Shown: positions 51,009 through 62,813, counted from the first letter of the stretch. The stretch: DNA of 64,000 nucleotides from Aspidapion aeneum (GCA_963576565.1 OY755039.1:83664955-83728954); one strand, 5' to 3'. Numbers and translations: made by a program. Notes: generated by a model from the sequence alone, not told the origin.

Positions 51009-51773
51009 ATCGAATTTATTTAACTTTAACACACAAGAAATTTGTCGAAATAATTCAAAGCTTTCCCGATCAAAGTAATAATGAAAAATTTTCTAAATTG
51101 CAATCAAAAATATGTGAACTAAAAGGAAATTAAAATTTTCCCAATGAGTTTAGGTCAACTTGTAATAATGTTTACTACAAATATATTTTTAAGTGCAATG
51201 AATCACATAGAATTAAAGAGAGATCTTTAGAAAAAAATCAAGATTGTAAAAGGACGCAAAACATTAACGCTTAGTGATTGTAGTAAGCGGTCCAAAAGAC
51301 GAAAAACAGAAAAACTCCGAGAAAATTCAACACCACAGGAGTTAAGTTATGCAGCTCAAATGAGCTTTAGATCATATGATAACCTAGCTGCATCAAAAAT
51401 TCTAAAAACTATCAGTAACGAACCCAAGTAAGCGAACACTTTTGAAATCAAAAAGAATCAAGATAATTTACATTTGGAGTTAAATGCTAATGAAGCGCTA
51501 TCTTTAATTGTAGACGCTAATCTATCCAAACATCAGTATAAGCTCATATTAAACGCTTGGTTGTTGGACAATTTAACTGATATTTTAAATCGACTACTTA
51601 TATCTTCTGACCCGTTAATATCAAGTTTTCGAAAACTATCACCAAAAAATAGTAAAACCTTATTACCGGAAGACATTAATTTGTTGAAAACACCTGATAT
51701 GTTTTTAAACTCAAAGATTTCCAGTAGCGCATTACACCAACTTAATTACGATTCTTCTTCTGATAAAGAGTAA
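51009..51773 (+). pseudogene. Decayed spliced gene of an uncharacterised insect family
   Basis: After an acceptor-like tttgttttag at 51008, a degenerate coding stretch carries KKFVEIIQSFPDQSNN. From 51256 one frame reads LTLSDCSKRSKRRKTEKL, YAAQMSFRSYDNLAASKIL, a TAA at about 51429, then LNANEALSLIVDANLSKHQY, ending at 51773. From memory this block order (LSxSECSxRxKRRR, ATQM..., SxxEALxLxVxxxLSxxQY) belongs to a widespread family of uncharacterised, probably transposon-derived insect proteins. The stop and the missing downstream part make it a pseudogene. It starts about 160 bp right of the Polinton. Confidence 0.45.
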
Positions 51774-52190
51774 TTTTTTTGCAGAAACGCGTTTGATGTA
51801 TTAGTCTGTTTTCTGGGTTAGATTAAATTGGATTAGGTGTTATTGTGCATAGATAGTTAGAAATCATTAACTTTTTTGAGTTTGTTTTCGCACACATAAA
51901 GTCACAATTTAATAGACATAAACAGCATTTTAGTGTAGTTGGTCGCATTCTATATGTCACCAGATTTTTTAATAAAATATAACATTACTATATTTGTATA
52001 ACAACAGCTTTAAATACATTTTTATTATAATCATTTTTAAAAATATTTCTTAAGGATTGAATTAGAAATACATTCAATTTTGATCACGCTGTACATAAAA
52101 AAAGTATTTTAAAACATATATCTCAACCGTTTTTAAAATCTTATTTTTAAACGGTTTGAAAAAAAAACAAATTATTTTTTTAATTATTCT
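51774..52190. other. Intergenic, left flank of BEL element C
   Basis: AT-rich, no gene seen. Ends in attct, the left target duplication of element C. Confidence 0.5.
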
Positions 52191-52607
52191 TGAGGGTGCA
52201 AACGTAAGTTGGGTTTAGTTTAGGTTGGCTGGTTCACCACTTACACCACTCATTCGAGAAATACCCAATATTTTGAGATAAGAAATTGAAAAACGTAATT
52301 GTAAAGTTTATGTAAAGGAAATCAGTAAAAACGATGCATATAAGATATCTAAAGTGCACCTACCTTAGTTTTCATCTAGTTGCAATCGTTTTGGTCGCTT
52401 GGAAGATAGGAAAAACGGGAAAATAGTAGCACTCACGGCGTTTCTTGTGCTTCTTGTGAGTTTCCCCGATTGAAACTCGTCGCGCAGACTCGCGCGTGTC
52501 TTGGTGCGGGGAAAAGTCATATGCATATACCCCGCGAAATTTGAAATGAAAAATAATATTAAAATATAAAAGTAGCCAAAAGCTGGCAAATAATTCTTGC
52601 ACCAACA
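52191..52607 (-). repeat. Element C 3' LTR
   Basis: 417 bp; reads TGTTGGTGC...CTCA on the minus strand. Two short open frames in it recur in the other LTR and are not genes. Confidence 0.9.
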
Positions 52608-52794
52608 TTTTCCGGCCACCAAAACACGTGTGTTTTTAGTAAGGATACGAAAAAAAAACTATATCTAAATACCCAAATCGTGCAAGTATGCACGAAAATT
52701 TACCTTAATTCTAGTAAATTGTAAAAAGGAAAAAAAATTATATATAATGAAAGGAAAAAAAAAATAAAAAATTTTGAGCAAAATTTCGAAAAAA

Positions 52795-55700
52795 TTACTT
52801 GTGTTCTACCTCCGGCAGGGGCAGGACACATAACTTGACCACAGGTCTTCGATAAGTACCAGTGGCGGTTTTTACTGTCACGACGCGAGTAAGCCCATCA
52901 GGACCTGGATGTAGCGCTACAACACGTCCGAGTGACCACTGCATAGGTGGTTTTTGCTCATTCTTAATAACGACTAAAGTGTTGCCTTTTATGTCATTGC
53001 ATTTCTCAGTCCACTTAACACGTTGTTGAAGTGTGTTTAAATATTCTAAACGCCACTTTTTCCAAAAGTCAGCTTGAAGTCTTTGGACAAGCTGCCAGCG
53101 AGACAAAGTGTTAAGCTTGAGGTCGGAAAAATCAGGTTCTGGTATAGAATTTAAAGGCTCAAATGTTAGAAAATGACCTGGTGTCAGCGAAATGAGGTCA
53201 TTTGGATCTAGACTTTGAGCATAGAAAGGTCTACTATTGAGTAAACTCTCAACTTGAAACAAGAAGGTAGTAAATTCCACATATGTAAGGCGCTGCTCGC
53301 CTACAACACGTTTGAGGTGAGCCTTGGTGGATTTTACTCCAGCCTCGGCTAAACCGTTTAAGTGAGGACTTCCAGGGCTAGAAAAATGCCACGAAATGCT
53401 TAAGCATTCACATGCTTCCTTTGAGTAGGTTTGAAGTAACCTATCTGCACCGACAAAGGCGGTACCGTTATCAGAATAAACGTGTGATATCCTTCCACGT
53501 CTGGAGACAACCCTTTTAAAGGCCGCAAGAAACGTATCTGTTGAAAGATCGGAAGTTAATTCTAAGTGCACTGCTTTGGTTGCAGCACAAACGCAAACAA
53601 GAATATAGCCTTTATAGAGTTTGACACCTCGGTGTCTTGACATTAAGATATCAAACGGTCCGCAATAGTCCACGGCAACATGGGAAAATGGTTTTAACTG
53701 GGAAATCCTTTGAGGAGGTAAATCTCCCATAAATTGCACAGCTGGTTTTGGATGAAGTCTGAAGCATAAGATACAATGAGAAACTACCTTTTCAATAGCG
53801 TATCGAGCAGACAGCACCCAAAATTGCTGCCTTAGCAGATAGTGTAGGGTTTTGAGACCTGGATGAAAGTATTTTGAATGTGTATATTCGATAATTATTG
53901 TAGTAAGCCGGTGTGAACGTGGCAAGAGCAACGGACGCTTAGCAGAATAAGAAAGTTCAGAAGCATGCTTAATGCGACCGCCTACTCGGAGACAGTCTTG
54001 TTCGTCCAGGAATAATGAAAGTTTACGAAAGGGTTTTGGAAGCAACTTGTTTGTTTTAATTTTTGAAAGAAGATCTGAAAATACTGTACGTTGGACATGG
54101 CGGACAAGAACAATCATGGAATTCTGCAGTTCCTTTTCCGTTACCAAATGATCTGAGTAATAGATTTTCGAAATTGGTCTAAGCGTGTAGGAAATGATTC
54201 GTTGTATTTTCGTGAGAGAAGAATGTTTATTCAAGAGAACATCGATCTCATGTGGGTCTGACATGACCGTAAGAAATGTCTTGCGTTCTTCCAAATCATC
54301 ACTGTCGCAAAGATCTGGACAATGAAAGCCATTAGACCATTCCTCTCGTGGAAGGCTTAGAAAGGGTGGACCTTTCCACCACATGTCATGGTGAACAAGT
54401 TGGTTAGGGGTGAGTCCACGAGAAGCACAATCCGCTGGGTTTTCAGCAGACGGAACATAGTGCCATACATGAGGGGGTAAAGTTTCTTGGATTTTGCAAA
54501 CACGATTAGCGACGAATGTAACCCATCTATGGGGAGAATCAGATAACCAGCGCAAGACCACTTGTGAGTCAGACCATGCCCAAATTTTATTAAACACCAA
54601 AGTTTCAGCGTAACTTGCTTGAATGAAAGAGATAAGATCATAGAGTAGGGTAGCGCCCAAGAGTTCCAGTCTTGGGAGACTAACCGTTTTAAGTGGTGCA
54701 ACTTTAGATTTTGCCATAACAACAGCTCGCCAGAAGATGCTTCAATGCGAAGGTAGACTGTGGCTGCATAACCAACCATTGAAGCATCGGAAAATCCGTG
54801 TAATTCTATCCGAGTAGGTTTGTCTATTGTAAGACGTCTAGGTAAATGAAGATTAGAAAGTTCGGGAAGCTCCATGCGAAACTGATTCCAAGTATTTATG
54901 ATATGAAGGGGCGGAAGAGAGTCCCACTCTATCTTTTCCTTGCATAAATCTTGCATCAGATGCTTGGCCAGTAAGGACACTGGAGAACAGAAACCTAACG
55001 GGTCAAATATTTTCATTATTTGAGAAAGGATTTCAAGTTTAGTGCAAGGGTTATCGTCAGGTATAACAAGATATGTAAATAAATCTGTCACTGGATTCCA
55101 TTGGAGACCAAGCACCTTGACAAAATTAGGCTCTGCTTTGTCGAAAGAAATAGACATTTGTGTGTCCGTCTCTGGAAATGATGAAATAAGTTCTGGTTTG
55201 TTACTTGCCCATTTTTTGAGCTCGAAACCACCACGACGTAATAATGAAATGAGTTCTTGCTGTAGATCTATGGCCGAAACTACGGAATTGTGGCCGCTTA
55301 AAACGTCATCGACGTAGACGTCTTTTAACAGAACTCTAGAAGCATTAGGAAAGTTTTAGACTCTAATCTAGCCAATTCCTGTAGAGTACGTATAGCCAAG
55401 TATGGTGATGATTTAAGACCATAGGCAACAGTTCTGAGAGAGTTGGTTTGAAGGGGACCGGTTTCAGAGAATCTCCATAAGATATTCTGATATCGTGTGT
55501 GCTCAGGTGTGACAAGAATTTGTCGAAACATTTTAACAACATCTGCAGTAAACACTACAGCATGATATCGGAATTTCAGAAGTATTTCGCGGACATCAGA
55601 TTGAAGTTTAGCACCTGCGCACAATGTATCATTTAAAGATAAACCCCTAGGACCCTTATGTGAAGCATCAAAAACGCAGCGAATTTTTCCCCTTTTGAAA

Positions 55701-56935
55701 ACACTATGGTGGGGAATGAAATATGAACAGTCTAAGATTTCATTGGAACTAGGTGTAGGGACTGGAATCATGTAATTTGATAATATGTATTCCTTCATGA
55801 AGTCTTTGTATGCTTCATAATGCACAGGGTCTTTAAGAAGTCGGAATTCGAGCGATTTAAACCTTTTTACAGCAATAGGATAAGTATCACCTAAAGTAGG
55901 CTCTGAGTTAACGAAAGGTAATGAAACTATGAATCTGCCTGATTCATTACGAGATACTGTGTCCGGAAAGATTTTTTCACATAGAATATCTTCAGGGCTG
56001 CTGTGAACTTTATGTGGGACTTATTCTAGTTCCCAAAATTTCTCTTAACAAACTTCTAAGGGCGGTTCTAAAGATGTATAACAGCTAACGACTGTATTTG
56101 GCTTGGATTGAATCGAAGCGTCTACCTTACCAATCAAGACGTAACCGAAAACACTGTTAAAAGCGCTAGCTTGCCCTTTTTGACCATGGATGACTCCATT
56201 TCTTAAAATCTGAGGAAATAATTCACAACCGAGTAAAATATCTATGGGGCTAGGTATGTTGAAAGTTTGGTCTGAAAGTTTAATGTTCCGAATATGATCC
56301 CATTGACTGGAATCTATAGAAACAGAGGGAATATTGGAACATAATTGAGGCAAGACTAAAGCCTCAAACTGAAAGGTAGGATCTATTCTTCCCTGCGGTC
56401 GAATAATACAATTAGTTTTGCCTTTGGTAGTCGAAGATGCCTTTTGAATTAGACCTTGAATGGAAATTGAAAATTGTTGCCTGGGGAGACCTACTCTATT
56501 AAGGCATTTTTCCGAAATGAAATTGGCTTCAGATGCTGAATCTAGCAAAATCCGCACGGGTTGGTAATGTCCTCTAGAATCCAAAATGTCAGCTACTACT
56601 GTTGAAAGTAGAAAAGTAGATTGATTGGGAATAGTTGTGGCGTGACAATTGGTTGAGGAAGTACCTTGTGAAACAGAAAGAAAGTGTGGATTTTCCTGAG
56701 TACTAGTATTTGTACCCTACTGAACACGTGTATTGTTCTGACGGGGGTGGGGGCACAGTAAACTGTGGTGTTTAAGGCCACACCCTCTGCAGCTATAAGA
56801 AGAAGAACAATTCCTTGTTTGATGGGAAAAATGCATGCAATTTTCACATAAGTTAATTTGTCTTACATAGGAAAGTCTTTCTTCTGAATTTTTATTTAGG
56901 AAATCGGGACACCTGGCTATGACATTTGACATTTG
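52795..56935 (-). pseudogene. Element C Pol, multiply interrupted
   Basis: The start of this region has only the second half of a zinc knuckle (IARCPDFLN) because sequence before it is lost or shifted, followed by a Cys-rich CENCMHFSHQTRNC...CRGCG region. A stop at 56717 precedes the protease, whose site reads LLDSASE rather than DSG. Two stops (about 56045 and 56015) lie between protease and RT. A one-base shift near 55358 precedes YVDD (about 55315). A second shift near 54720 splits RNase H (GFSDASMVGYAA) from its end. The integrase is complete: zinc-binding HX..C region, VDYCGP, YSDNGTAF and NGLAEAG. It ends at 52795. Confidence 0.92.
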
Positions 56936-56995
56936 AATTGAACGGTTTATTTGGTTGAATTAAATTATTTGAAACTGTAGTATTGAAAGATGAAG

Positions 56996-57997
56996 TTAAT
57001 GTATTTTTAGGATAATTTTGTGACTAAAGTTCCGCTGATTATTATTCAGGGGCTTAGCATGATTTGAACTAGAGGGGGGCTTACAAAATGGCTGCATATG
57101 TTGGACAGACTCCAAGGCTATACAGTGATTTTCGATAAAGCTGTACAAGTCAGTGTAAGAAGGAATGTCGACTTGGCTTTTCTCTCTGCTATAATATTGC
57201 TCAAATTCTGTGCGTAGCTTAACGTCCAACTTGGAAAGCAATTGATTAAATGTAAGAAAGTTCCACTCTGTCGTAGGAAAACCGAGTTCCGTCAAAATGG
57301 CTAAGTTCTCGGAAATGGTGTCTAACATGAAACGGAGCTCTTTCGCAGAACTGGTTTTCACCGAAACGGAATTCATAGCATTTAAAGCAGTCGTAGCTAT
57401 GAGACGCTTATTTTGATATTTCTTGACTAGAGCCTCATATGCAATATGATAACTGCTGTCAGATAACGGAATTGTTTTTACCAGACTAAGTGCTTCGTTA
57501 GTCACTGAACTACGTAAGTGCTGAAACTTTTCTATATCGCTCAAGTCGCTATCATGAATCATGACCTTATAGAGGTCAAACCAATGTTGCCAATTTTTAT
57601 AGTTGCCATCGAAACTAGCCAACTTGGGTAAAGGAAAAGATCTAGAATTTGATCTAGGGCTATTGGCAGAAGTATTTAGTGAAACGAAATTAGTATTGCT
57701 GGCTCGAAAAATATCATAATAAATGCCACGACATTCATAAATAAGTAATTCGAATCTTTTTCTTATGTTGTCCTGCTCATTAAAATCGAGTCCCAACTCC
57801 TCGAGGGATCCGATGATTTGGTTATGAGACTCGTAAAACTTTTGATGACATTCGTCATTATCCTCGTACCTAGATTTGAAGAGGAACTGAAACGAAGGGT
57901 CTGCTTTCGCCTGTTTCGCGACCTCATTCGATTCGGTTATTTGATTTACACAAATAGCACGCTTGTCTAGCAATAATGTATTTTTTGGTTTTGACAT
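56996..57997 (-). CDS. Element C Gag, open frame
   Basis: 333 codons from ATG 57997 (MSKPKNTLLLDKRAICVNQI). Homologous to the Gag of A and B across KLASFDGNYKNWQHWFDLYK, NKRLIATTALNAMNSVS and the SFIENHCIALESV block. The Gag would form the packaging particle. The frame ends at a stop within a poor-complexity linker just before the zinc-knuckle region, where another frame looks more conserved, so the natural Gag-Pol junction is probably shifted. Confidence 0.8.
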   Translation of the reverse strand: MSKPKNTLLLDKRAICVNQITESNEVAKQAKADPSFQFLFKSRYEDNDECHQKFYESHNQIIGSLEELGLDFNEQDNIRKRFELLIYECRGIYYDIFRASNTNFVSLNTSANSPRSNSRSFPLPKLASFDGNYKNWQHWFDLYKVMIHDSDLSDIEKFQHLRSSVTNEALSLVKTIPLSDSSYHIAYEALVKKYQNKRLIATTALNAMNSVSVKTSSAKELRFMLDTISENLAILTELGFPTTEWNFLTFNQLLSKLDVKLRTEFEQYYSREKSQVDIPSYTDLYSFIENHCIALESVQHMQPFCKPPSSSNHAKPLNNNQRNFSHKIILKIH

Positions 57998-58248
57998 TTT
58001 GATTTTGAAAATTACCTTTTTTTAAAAACCAAAGATTTGTTAAAACTTTTAAAACGCTTTAAAAATCCAATTTTAGTTCATAAAATGAATGAAAAAATAA
58101 TTAATAAAATTTCATTAAATTAAAGAATTTTTAATTTATTTTAATTATTTATTAATTAGTAATTGGTAAATTTTAACTAAAGTTGTTTATACTAACTATC
58201 CTCTGGTATTACCAAACTAGTAAAGAAAAAAAGTTTTGTGTTGAATGA

Positions 58249-58318
58249 GTCTCGATCCCATGCCCTGCGGATCACGAGTCGAGCGCTATATACCCTATGC
58301 TATACGGGCTCTTAACAA
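58249..58318 (-). other. tRNA-like sequence in the element C leader
   Basis: The minus strand reads gagcccgtatagcatagggt, then tatagcgctcgactcgtgat, then ccgcagggcatgggatcgagac. This resembles a tRNA with A-box-like (tagcatagggtatatagcg) and B-box-like (gggatcgagac) elements and a ctcgtga anticodon-loop-like segment. The acceptor stem does not pair well, so it is a degenerate tRNA, a tRNA-derived SINE head, or chance. It sits between the 5' LTR and Gag. Confidence 0.35.
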
Positions 58319-58620
58319 AATTACGGGAGTCCGCGTATATATGTCGACCAATGCCGGCAGTGTAACCCAAGTCAAGTAATTCAAACAGCGCGCGCGTGGA
58401 ATACAATACTGTATTGGTCGACTATACCTTTTAATTCCTTAGGTATATTCGATATTCGATATATAACTCACCCGAGTTGATATTTTTAACACACGTGACT
58501 TAAGAAAATACGAAAAATCTCGCCGAAAACGGAAAATTTTGGAAATTTGTAAGTTTGAAAAGTTACAGGATAACTGCTGAAAATGTAAATTGAAGGGAAC
58601 CGGTTAGAAGGACCATCCAA

Positions 58621-59033
58621 TGAGGGTGCAAACGTAAGTTGGATTTAGTTTAGGTTGGCTGGTTCACCACTTACACCACTCATTCGAGAAATACCCAATA
58701 TTTTGAGATAAGAAATTGAAAAACGTAATTGTAAAGTTTATGTAAAGGAAATCAGTAAAAACGATGCATATAAGATATCTAAAGTGCACCTACCTTAGTT
58801 TTCATCTAGTTGCAGTCGTTTTGGTCGCTTGGAAGATAGGAAAAACGGGAAAATAGTAGCACGGCGTTTCTTGTGCTTCTTGTCAGTTTCCCCGATTGCG
58901 ACTCGTCGCGCAGACTCGCGCGTGTCTCGGTGCGGGGATAAGTCATATGCATATACCCCGCGAAATTTGAAATGAAAAATAATATTAAAATATAAAAGTA
59001 GCCAAAAGCTGGCAAATAATTCTTGCACCAACA
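58621..59033 (-). repeat. Element C 5' LTR
   Basis: 413 bp, upstream LTR relative to Gag. It shares its full length with 52191-52607 apart from small indels. Confidence 0.9.
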
Positions 59034-59172
59034 ATTCTTATTAGTAATAATTGTTACACCCTGTATATTAATATATATAATACAAAAATACAACAATAAA
59101 GCATATTTATCTAAAACTCGATATGTTAAAGCTTTAGTAATAATTTTCATGCCTTATTTCTGGTAAACCTTT

Positions 59173-59803
59173 TTATGGCCAGCTTTTCTAGAAATTCAAC
59201 CAGTGTGCGGTGGTTGCAGTTGGCCTGTCTGGGGCATGTCGAAGAGAGGAATTATGTTATCTCAAAATAGAAGACACGAAAGATTTCGGCAGTGCTATGC
59301 TGATTAAACTGGAGAATACAAAAGCAAAGGTGCCAAGATCTTTTCCATCTTAGTTACAGGAAGCCTTTACACTATCTTGAAGAAGTATTGTGTTCTTCGT
59401 CCTCCCGATCTGAAGATAGGCAGGTTATTTTTGAACTATCAAAACGGAAAAGGTTTAACACAAAACGTTGGCGTTAACAAAATTAAAAACATGGCTCAGA
59501 AATTGCAAAATTTTTGTTGCTAGAGAACCCAGAAAGTCACGGGACATTGTTTTCGGCGTTTATCGGTTACAATTTTAGTCAATTCTGGCTCAGATCTGCT
59601 TACCATTAAACGTCATGGCGGATGGAAGTCCCGTTTAGTTGCCGAAGGCTATGTTGATGACTCTCAGAGAAATATAATGAAAGTTTCGAAAAAAATAGTC
59701 TTCAGTATCTTCTGCTCAACTGTCGTCACAGAACCAGAACAAGCATTGTCCATTTGGAACAGAACAAAAAAACCACGACTACACGCTGAAAAACTCTACT
59801 GAA
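59173..59803 (+). pseudogene. Crypton-like tyrosine recombinase, catalytic fragment
   Basis: Begins after a possible acceptor cttttctag at 59171. Frame one reads CAVVAVGLSGACRREELCYL, with the first catalytic Arg in GACRREE, then IEDTKDFGS and a TAG at about 59350. A shifted frame then carries LRPPDLKIGRLFLNYQNGKG, a TAG near 59521, TGHCFRRLSVTILVNSGSDL (H-x-x-R box, H at 59545) and LLTIKRHGGWKSRLVAEGYV with the nucleophile Tyr at 59650. These R...HxxR...Y elements and the RHGGW block are typical of Crypton-type recombinases as I recall them. Two stops and at least one shift make it dead. It may be a separate copy from the 30.5-kb fragment. Confidence 0.68.
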
Positions 59804-60400
59804 AAAATGACACCAAAAACATTGTCTATTACCGAAAACAAGGTGAAAAATAAAACACCTTTTCTCGGTGTAAAGTTTCCTTTGTTAATGCTTTCATAGA
59901 ATATTATACATTTTTTAAATAAAAACGAGTCAAATTGAAATTTGATTTTTATGGTCTATAAAAATTATCAAAAAAAACTCATTTGAAAACATCATTGCAC
60001 ACGATCGACCCGAGACAGTTTGGTGTCGAGGGAATCGGTTTTAAACCTTGCTGAATTTAGCGCGGACATGACTGTATGTACTCAATACTTTACATCCTAA
60101 GATTTTTAACATTTATCAATGTATCGGTAAGATTGTAGAACGAAAGGCTCTTTATGTATGGCATATTTTTAGAAAATAGAGATGCGACAAACTTATCAGT
60201 CAAATGTATTTAAGTCAAAACTCTATTACACTTTAGCATTGTTTATTTTGAGACGCGAAGGTCCTTGTTAGTTCGTAAGCGTCAGTAAATAAAAATAAAC
60301 TATTTTTGACAAAACATGTACCGGGGGTAATGGACCAAATTTTAGGTATTTTTTTTTCTCAAACAACGTTCATGAAATGGTCTGGTTTAACTGGTCCTCG
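59804..60400. other. Intergenic, nothing recognised
   Basis: AT-rich, no open frame or repeat partner of note. Confidence 0.45.
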
Positions 60401-61120
60401 GTAACCAATAAAATGAGGACCATTGTATTTCAAAATATAAATAGAAACTTATTTTTTTTTACAGATCCTGGTAGCACAAAGAATTGCTGTAATTTCAGGC
60501 TGGTTTTAAGGGTCGCGCGAATCTCAAGGAGGTCTAGGAATGTCAAATAAGTCAAATTTTTTGAAATTTTCAAAAACTCTGTGTTTTTTTTTAACGAGGT
60601 ATCTTGTTTCTTCCGTTCTTTTTTGTAAAACTCCAAAAAAAAAATACATTTTTTTTTTACTTTTTCCGCCGCCATCTTAAAAGAGTAAATAAAGTGTTTT
60701 TTTTTGTATACTATAATTTAAAACTAACTTATATAAATAAATAATTAGATCTTTTTGTAAAAAAAATTATGAAACCAAAAAAGTACTCTTGTTTTTATAT
60801 TTTGAAGGCCGCCATCTTTGAGAATATTATGGAATTTTTAAAATCAGCGATCCATATTTAGTAAAGTTTTTGCAAAGTCAGTTGAACAAAAGGTTAAAGC
60901 CGACCATCGGCATATCCTTTAAAGAAAGTGACATGGGCGGCGGTAGATACACTCATGAAAATTATTTCATTTAATTATGGCGTAAACTAAAGAAATAAAA
61001 ATAGATAATAAAACTTTCTATTCCTACACCTACAGAAACGACACTGATTTATTTTCTAACTCTGCATACTGCCGACTAAAAGGATCCCGAAATGAACACC
61101 AGAAAGCAATTGAAAGCGCC
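60400..61120. repeat. Dispersed repeat related to 4680-5230 (inverted)
   Basis: Contains two gccgccatctt boxes (60669, 60809) and a segment (about 60740-60845) matching the reverse complement of 4960-5060. The lysine-rich open frame on the minus strand at 60430-60675 is a product of A/T runs and is not a gene. Confidence 0.45.
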
Positions 61121-61128
61121 GTCTACCC

Positions 61129-61282
61129 TTTGTGCTCGGACCGCCAAGAGCCGCGCCTTTTCTCTGTCGGTAGGGTTGAAATTGTGCCGTCTAGCCTCCT
61201 GTGCTGGGTTGGTCAGAAAACAAGTTCTTTGTGCTCGGACCGCCAAGAGCCGCGCCTTTTCTCTGTCGGTAGGGTTGAAATT
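61129..61282. repeat. Two 55-bp direct repeats
   Basis: The block tttgtgctcggaccgccaag ... tcggtagggttgaaatt occurs at 61129-61183 and again at 61228-61282, apparently identical, separated by 44 bp. GC-rich relative to its surroundings. Confidence 0.85.
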
Positions 61283-61576
61283 ATACCAGGAAGATTTTAT
61301 ATGAATTTGGATAACTTATGAAGGGCAGATTGAAGCAAAATTTCTTGAAATCGATAGAACCCCGTATTAGGGGCATTTCAGGTGACTTTGCAATAACTAT
61401 ATTTATATTAATAAATTGATATACTTCACGGCAAGACTAGTAGACTGTTCAACAAGAGTTAAAAATTTTTTTTTTATCTAAACTTCGGCCGCCATCTTGA
61501 ATGTTAAATGTCAAATTGTAACTTTTTATAAATACTTGCAAAATTTAAAAATACTCTGCCAATATATGGGCCCCTA

Positions 61577-62119
61577 AGCTCACACTAGGCACTATAGTTG
61601 TAGTGTACGTGTGAGCTAATATAACTAAAAACTGAAATATATTTTATTCAACTCCACACTAAATTACCTTTTGTTTGAAACCACACAAGCCATGTTTTGA
61701 CTTAAACTCAAATTTTTGAACTTTACCCCCACCCTTAAAAAAACAAAAACTTAAATGTATTTTGTTAAACTCCGGACTCAATTACCTTTCGTTTGATATC
61801 ACACACGCCATATTTTCACTTAAACTCTAATTTTTGAAATATACCCCACCCTTTTTTTAAAATAAATTAAAATGTATTTTGTTTAACTCCAGACTCAATT
61901 ACCTTTCGTTTGATATCACACACGCCATATTTTCACATAAACTCTAATTTTTGAAATCTATCCCCACCCTTTTATTTGGTTTGTGTTCAGTAGATTTTGT
62001 TCATTTTTAAATGGGACCATCTCAACCCAAGACCCAGCCTAGGTACCAAATTTCATTGAAATCGGCCAAGCGGTTTTTGAGTTATGCGCGTTGGTCGTTA
62101 CAGACAGACATACAGATAT

Positions 62120-62158
<39 letters not shown>

Positions 62159-62324
62159 TACAGACAGACAGACAGACAGACAGACGGCGCAACAAAAAAG
62201 TTTCAAAATCATCTGAAACGCAAAGATATATAAAAATTTTTGAAATCGGAGCAACATTTTTTTTCTCGAAAAAATTAGGATCACCGTAGCTCACACTACT
62301 ATAGTATAGTATATGTGTGAGCTA
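61577..62324. repeat. Repeat unit bounded by hairpins, internal ~118-bp tandem copies
   Basis: Both ends carry the hairpin agctcacac ... gtgtgagct (about 61577-61617 and 62287-62324). Inside are three degenerate tandem copies (about 61650, 61770, 61885) with ctcaattacctttcgtttga and acgccatattttcac. A ccaaatttcattgaaatcgg motif at about 62045 is followed by the gacagaca microsatellite. Possibly a non-autonomous transposon; no target duplication proven. Confidence 0.55.
62100..62185. repeat. CAGA/GACA tetranucleotide microsatellite
   Basis: About 85 bp of imperfect (gaca)n broken by ata interruptions. The open frames through it on both strands are composition artefacts. Confidence 0.92.
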
Positions 62325-62813
62325 AAAAAGTTAAAGTTGGTCTATATGATATGAAGGTCTTTTTTATTTTTAACATTTGGGTGCTATCTTTGTGTCGGCT
62401 TGCGAACTTATTTTTTTTTTTCAGTAAGTTAAATGAGCCCAATAGCTTTAGCAAGTGGTACTAAAAACAAATATTGCACAAAACTTAAAAGAAATATCAA
62501 AGAAAAACTAATTTTTTATTTATAGTCGCCATTTTGTTTTAAATTGACAGGTGTAAATTTTTTTTACACCTTTAAATTCAGTAGGTCCCGTTCAAAGTAA
62601 ATCCATCAAAAATAAATTTATTTCTCCTAAAACAGGGTTTTTTTGGAGATAAAATCGGAGATCCTCGAATAAAAATTTAGCTTTGGATGTTAGATACCAC
62701 CATGCCAAATAGAAAAAAAAAACTCTTTTTGCAGCTTTTTCCTAAAATACCCTACAAATTTACTCAACTATATAATAATAATTCTGTATAAGTACTTGGT
62801 CTTTTAACTAGTG

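Larger units (their letters stand above)
52191..59033 (-). mobile_element. BEL/Pao LTR retrotransposon C
   Basis: 6843-bp element on the minus strand, complete from LTR to LTR, with a perfect 5-bp duplication ATTCT (52186-52190 and 59034-59038). The LTRs (52191-52607 and 58621-59033) are about 98% alike by eye, with small indels. A purine tract ggtggccggaaaa precedes the 3' LTR and a TGG-starting primer-site candidate lies 2 bp inside the 5' LTR at about 58618. Coding follows Gag, zinc knuckle, protease, RT, RNase H, integrase, all recognisable but interrupted by at least three stops and two frameshifts. Confidence 0.93.

Noticed and set aside
52365..52622. Short frames in the element C LTR (also at 58795-59150)
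   Set aside because: Present in both LTRs, low conservation, and part of the regulatory repeat.
60430..60675. 81-residue Lys-rich minus-strand frame
   Set aside because: Arises from A/T runs in a dispersed repeat; no start context or homology.
62011..62294. Open frames over the gaca microsatellite
   Set aside because: Low-complexity artefacts; cysteine/serine/valine or threonine/aspartate/arginine repeats.
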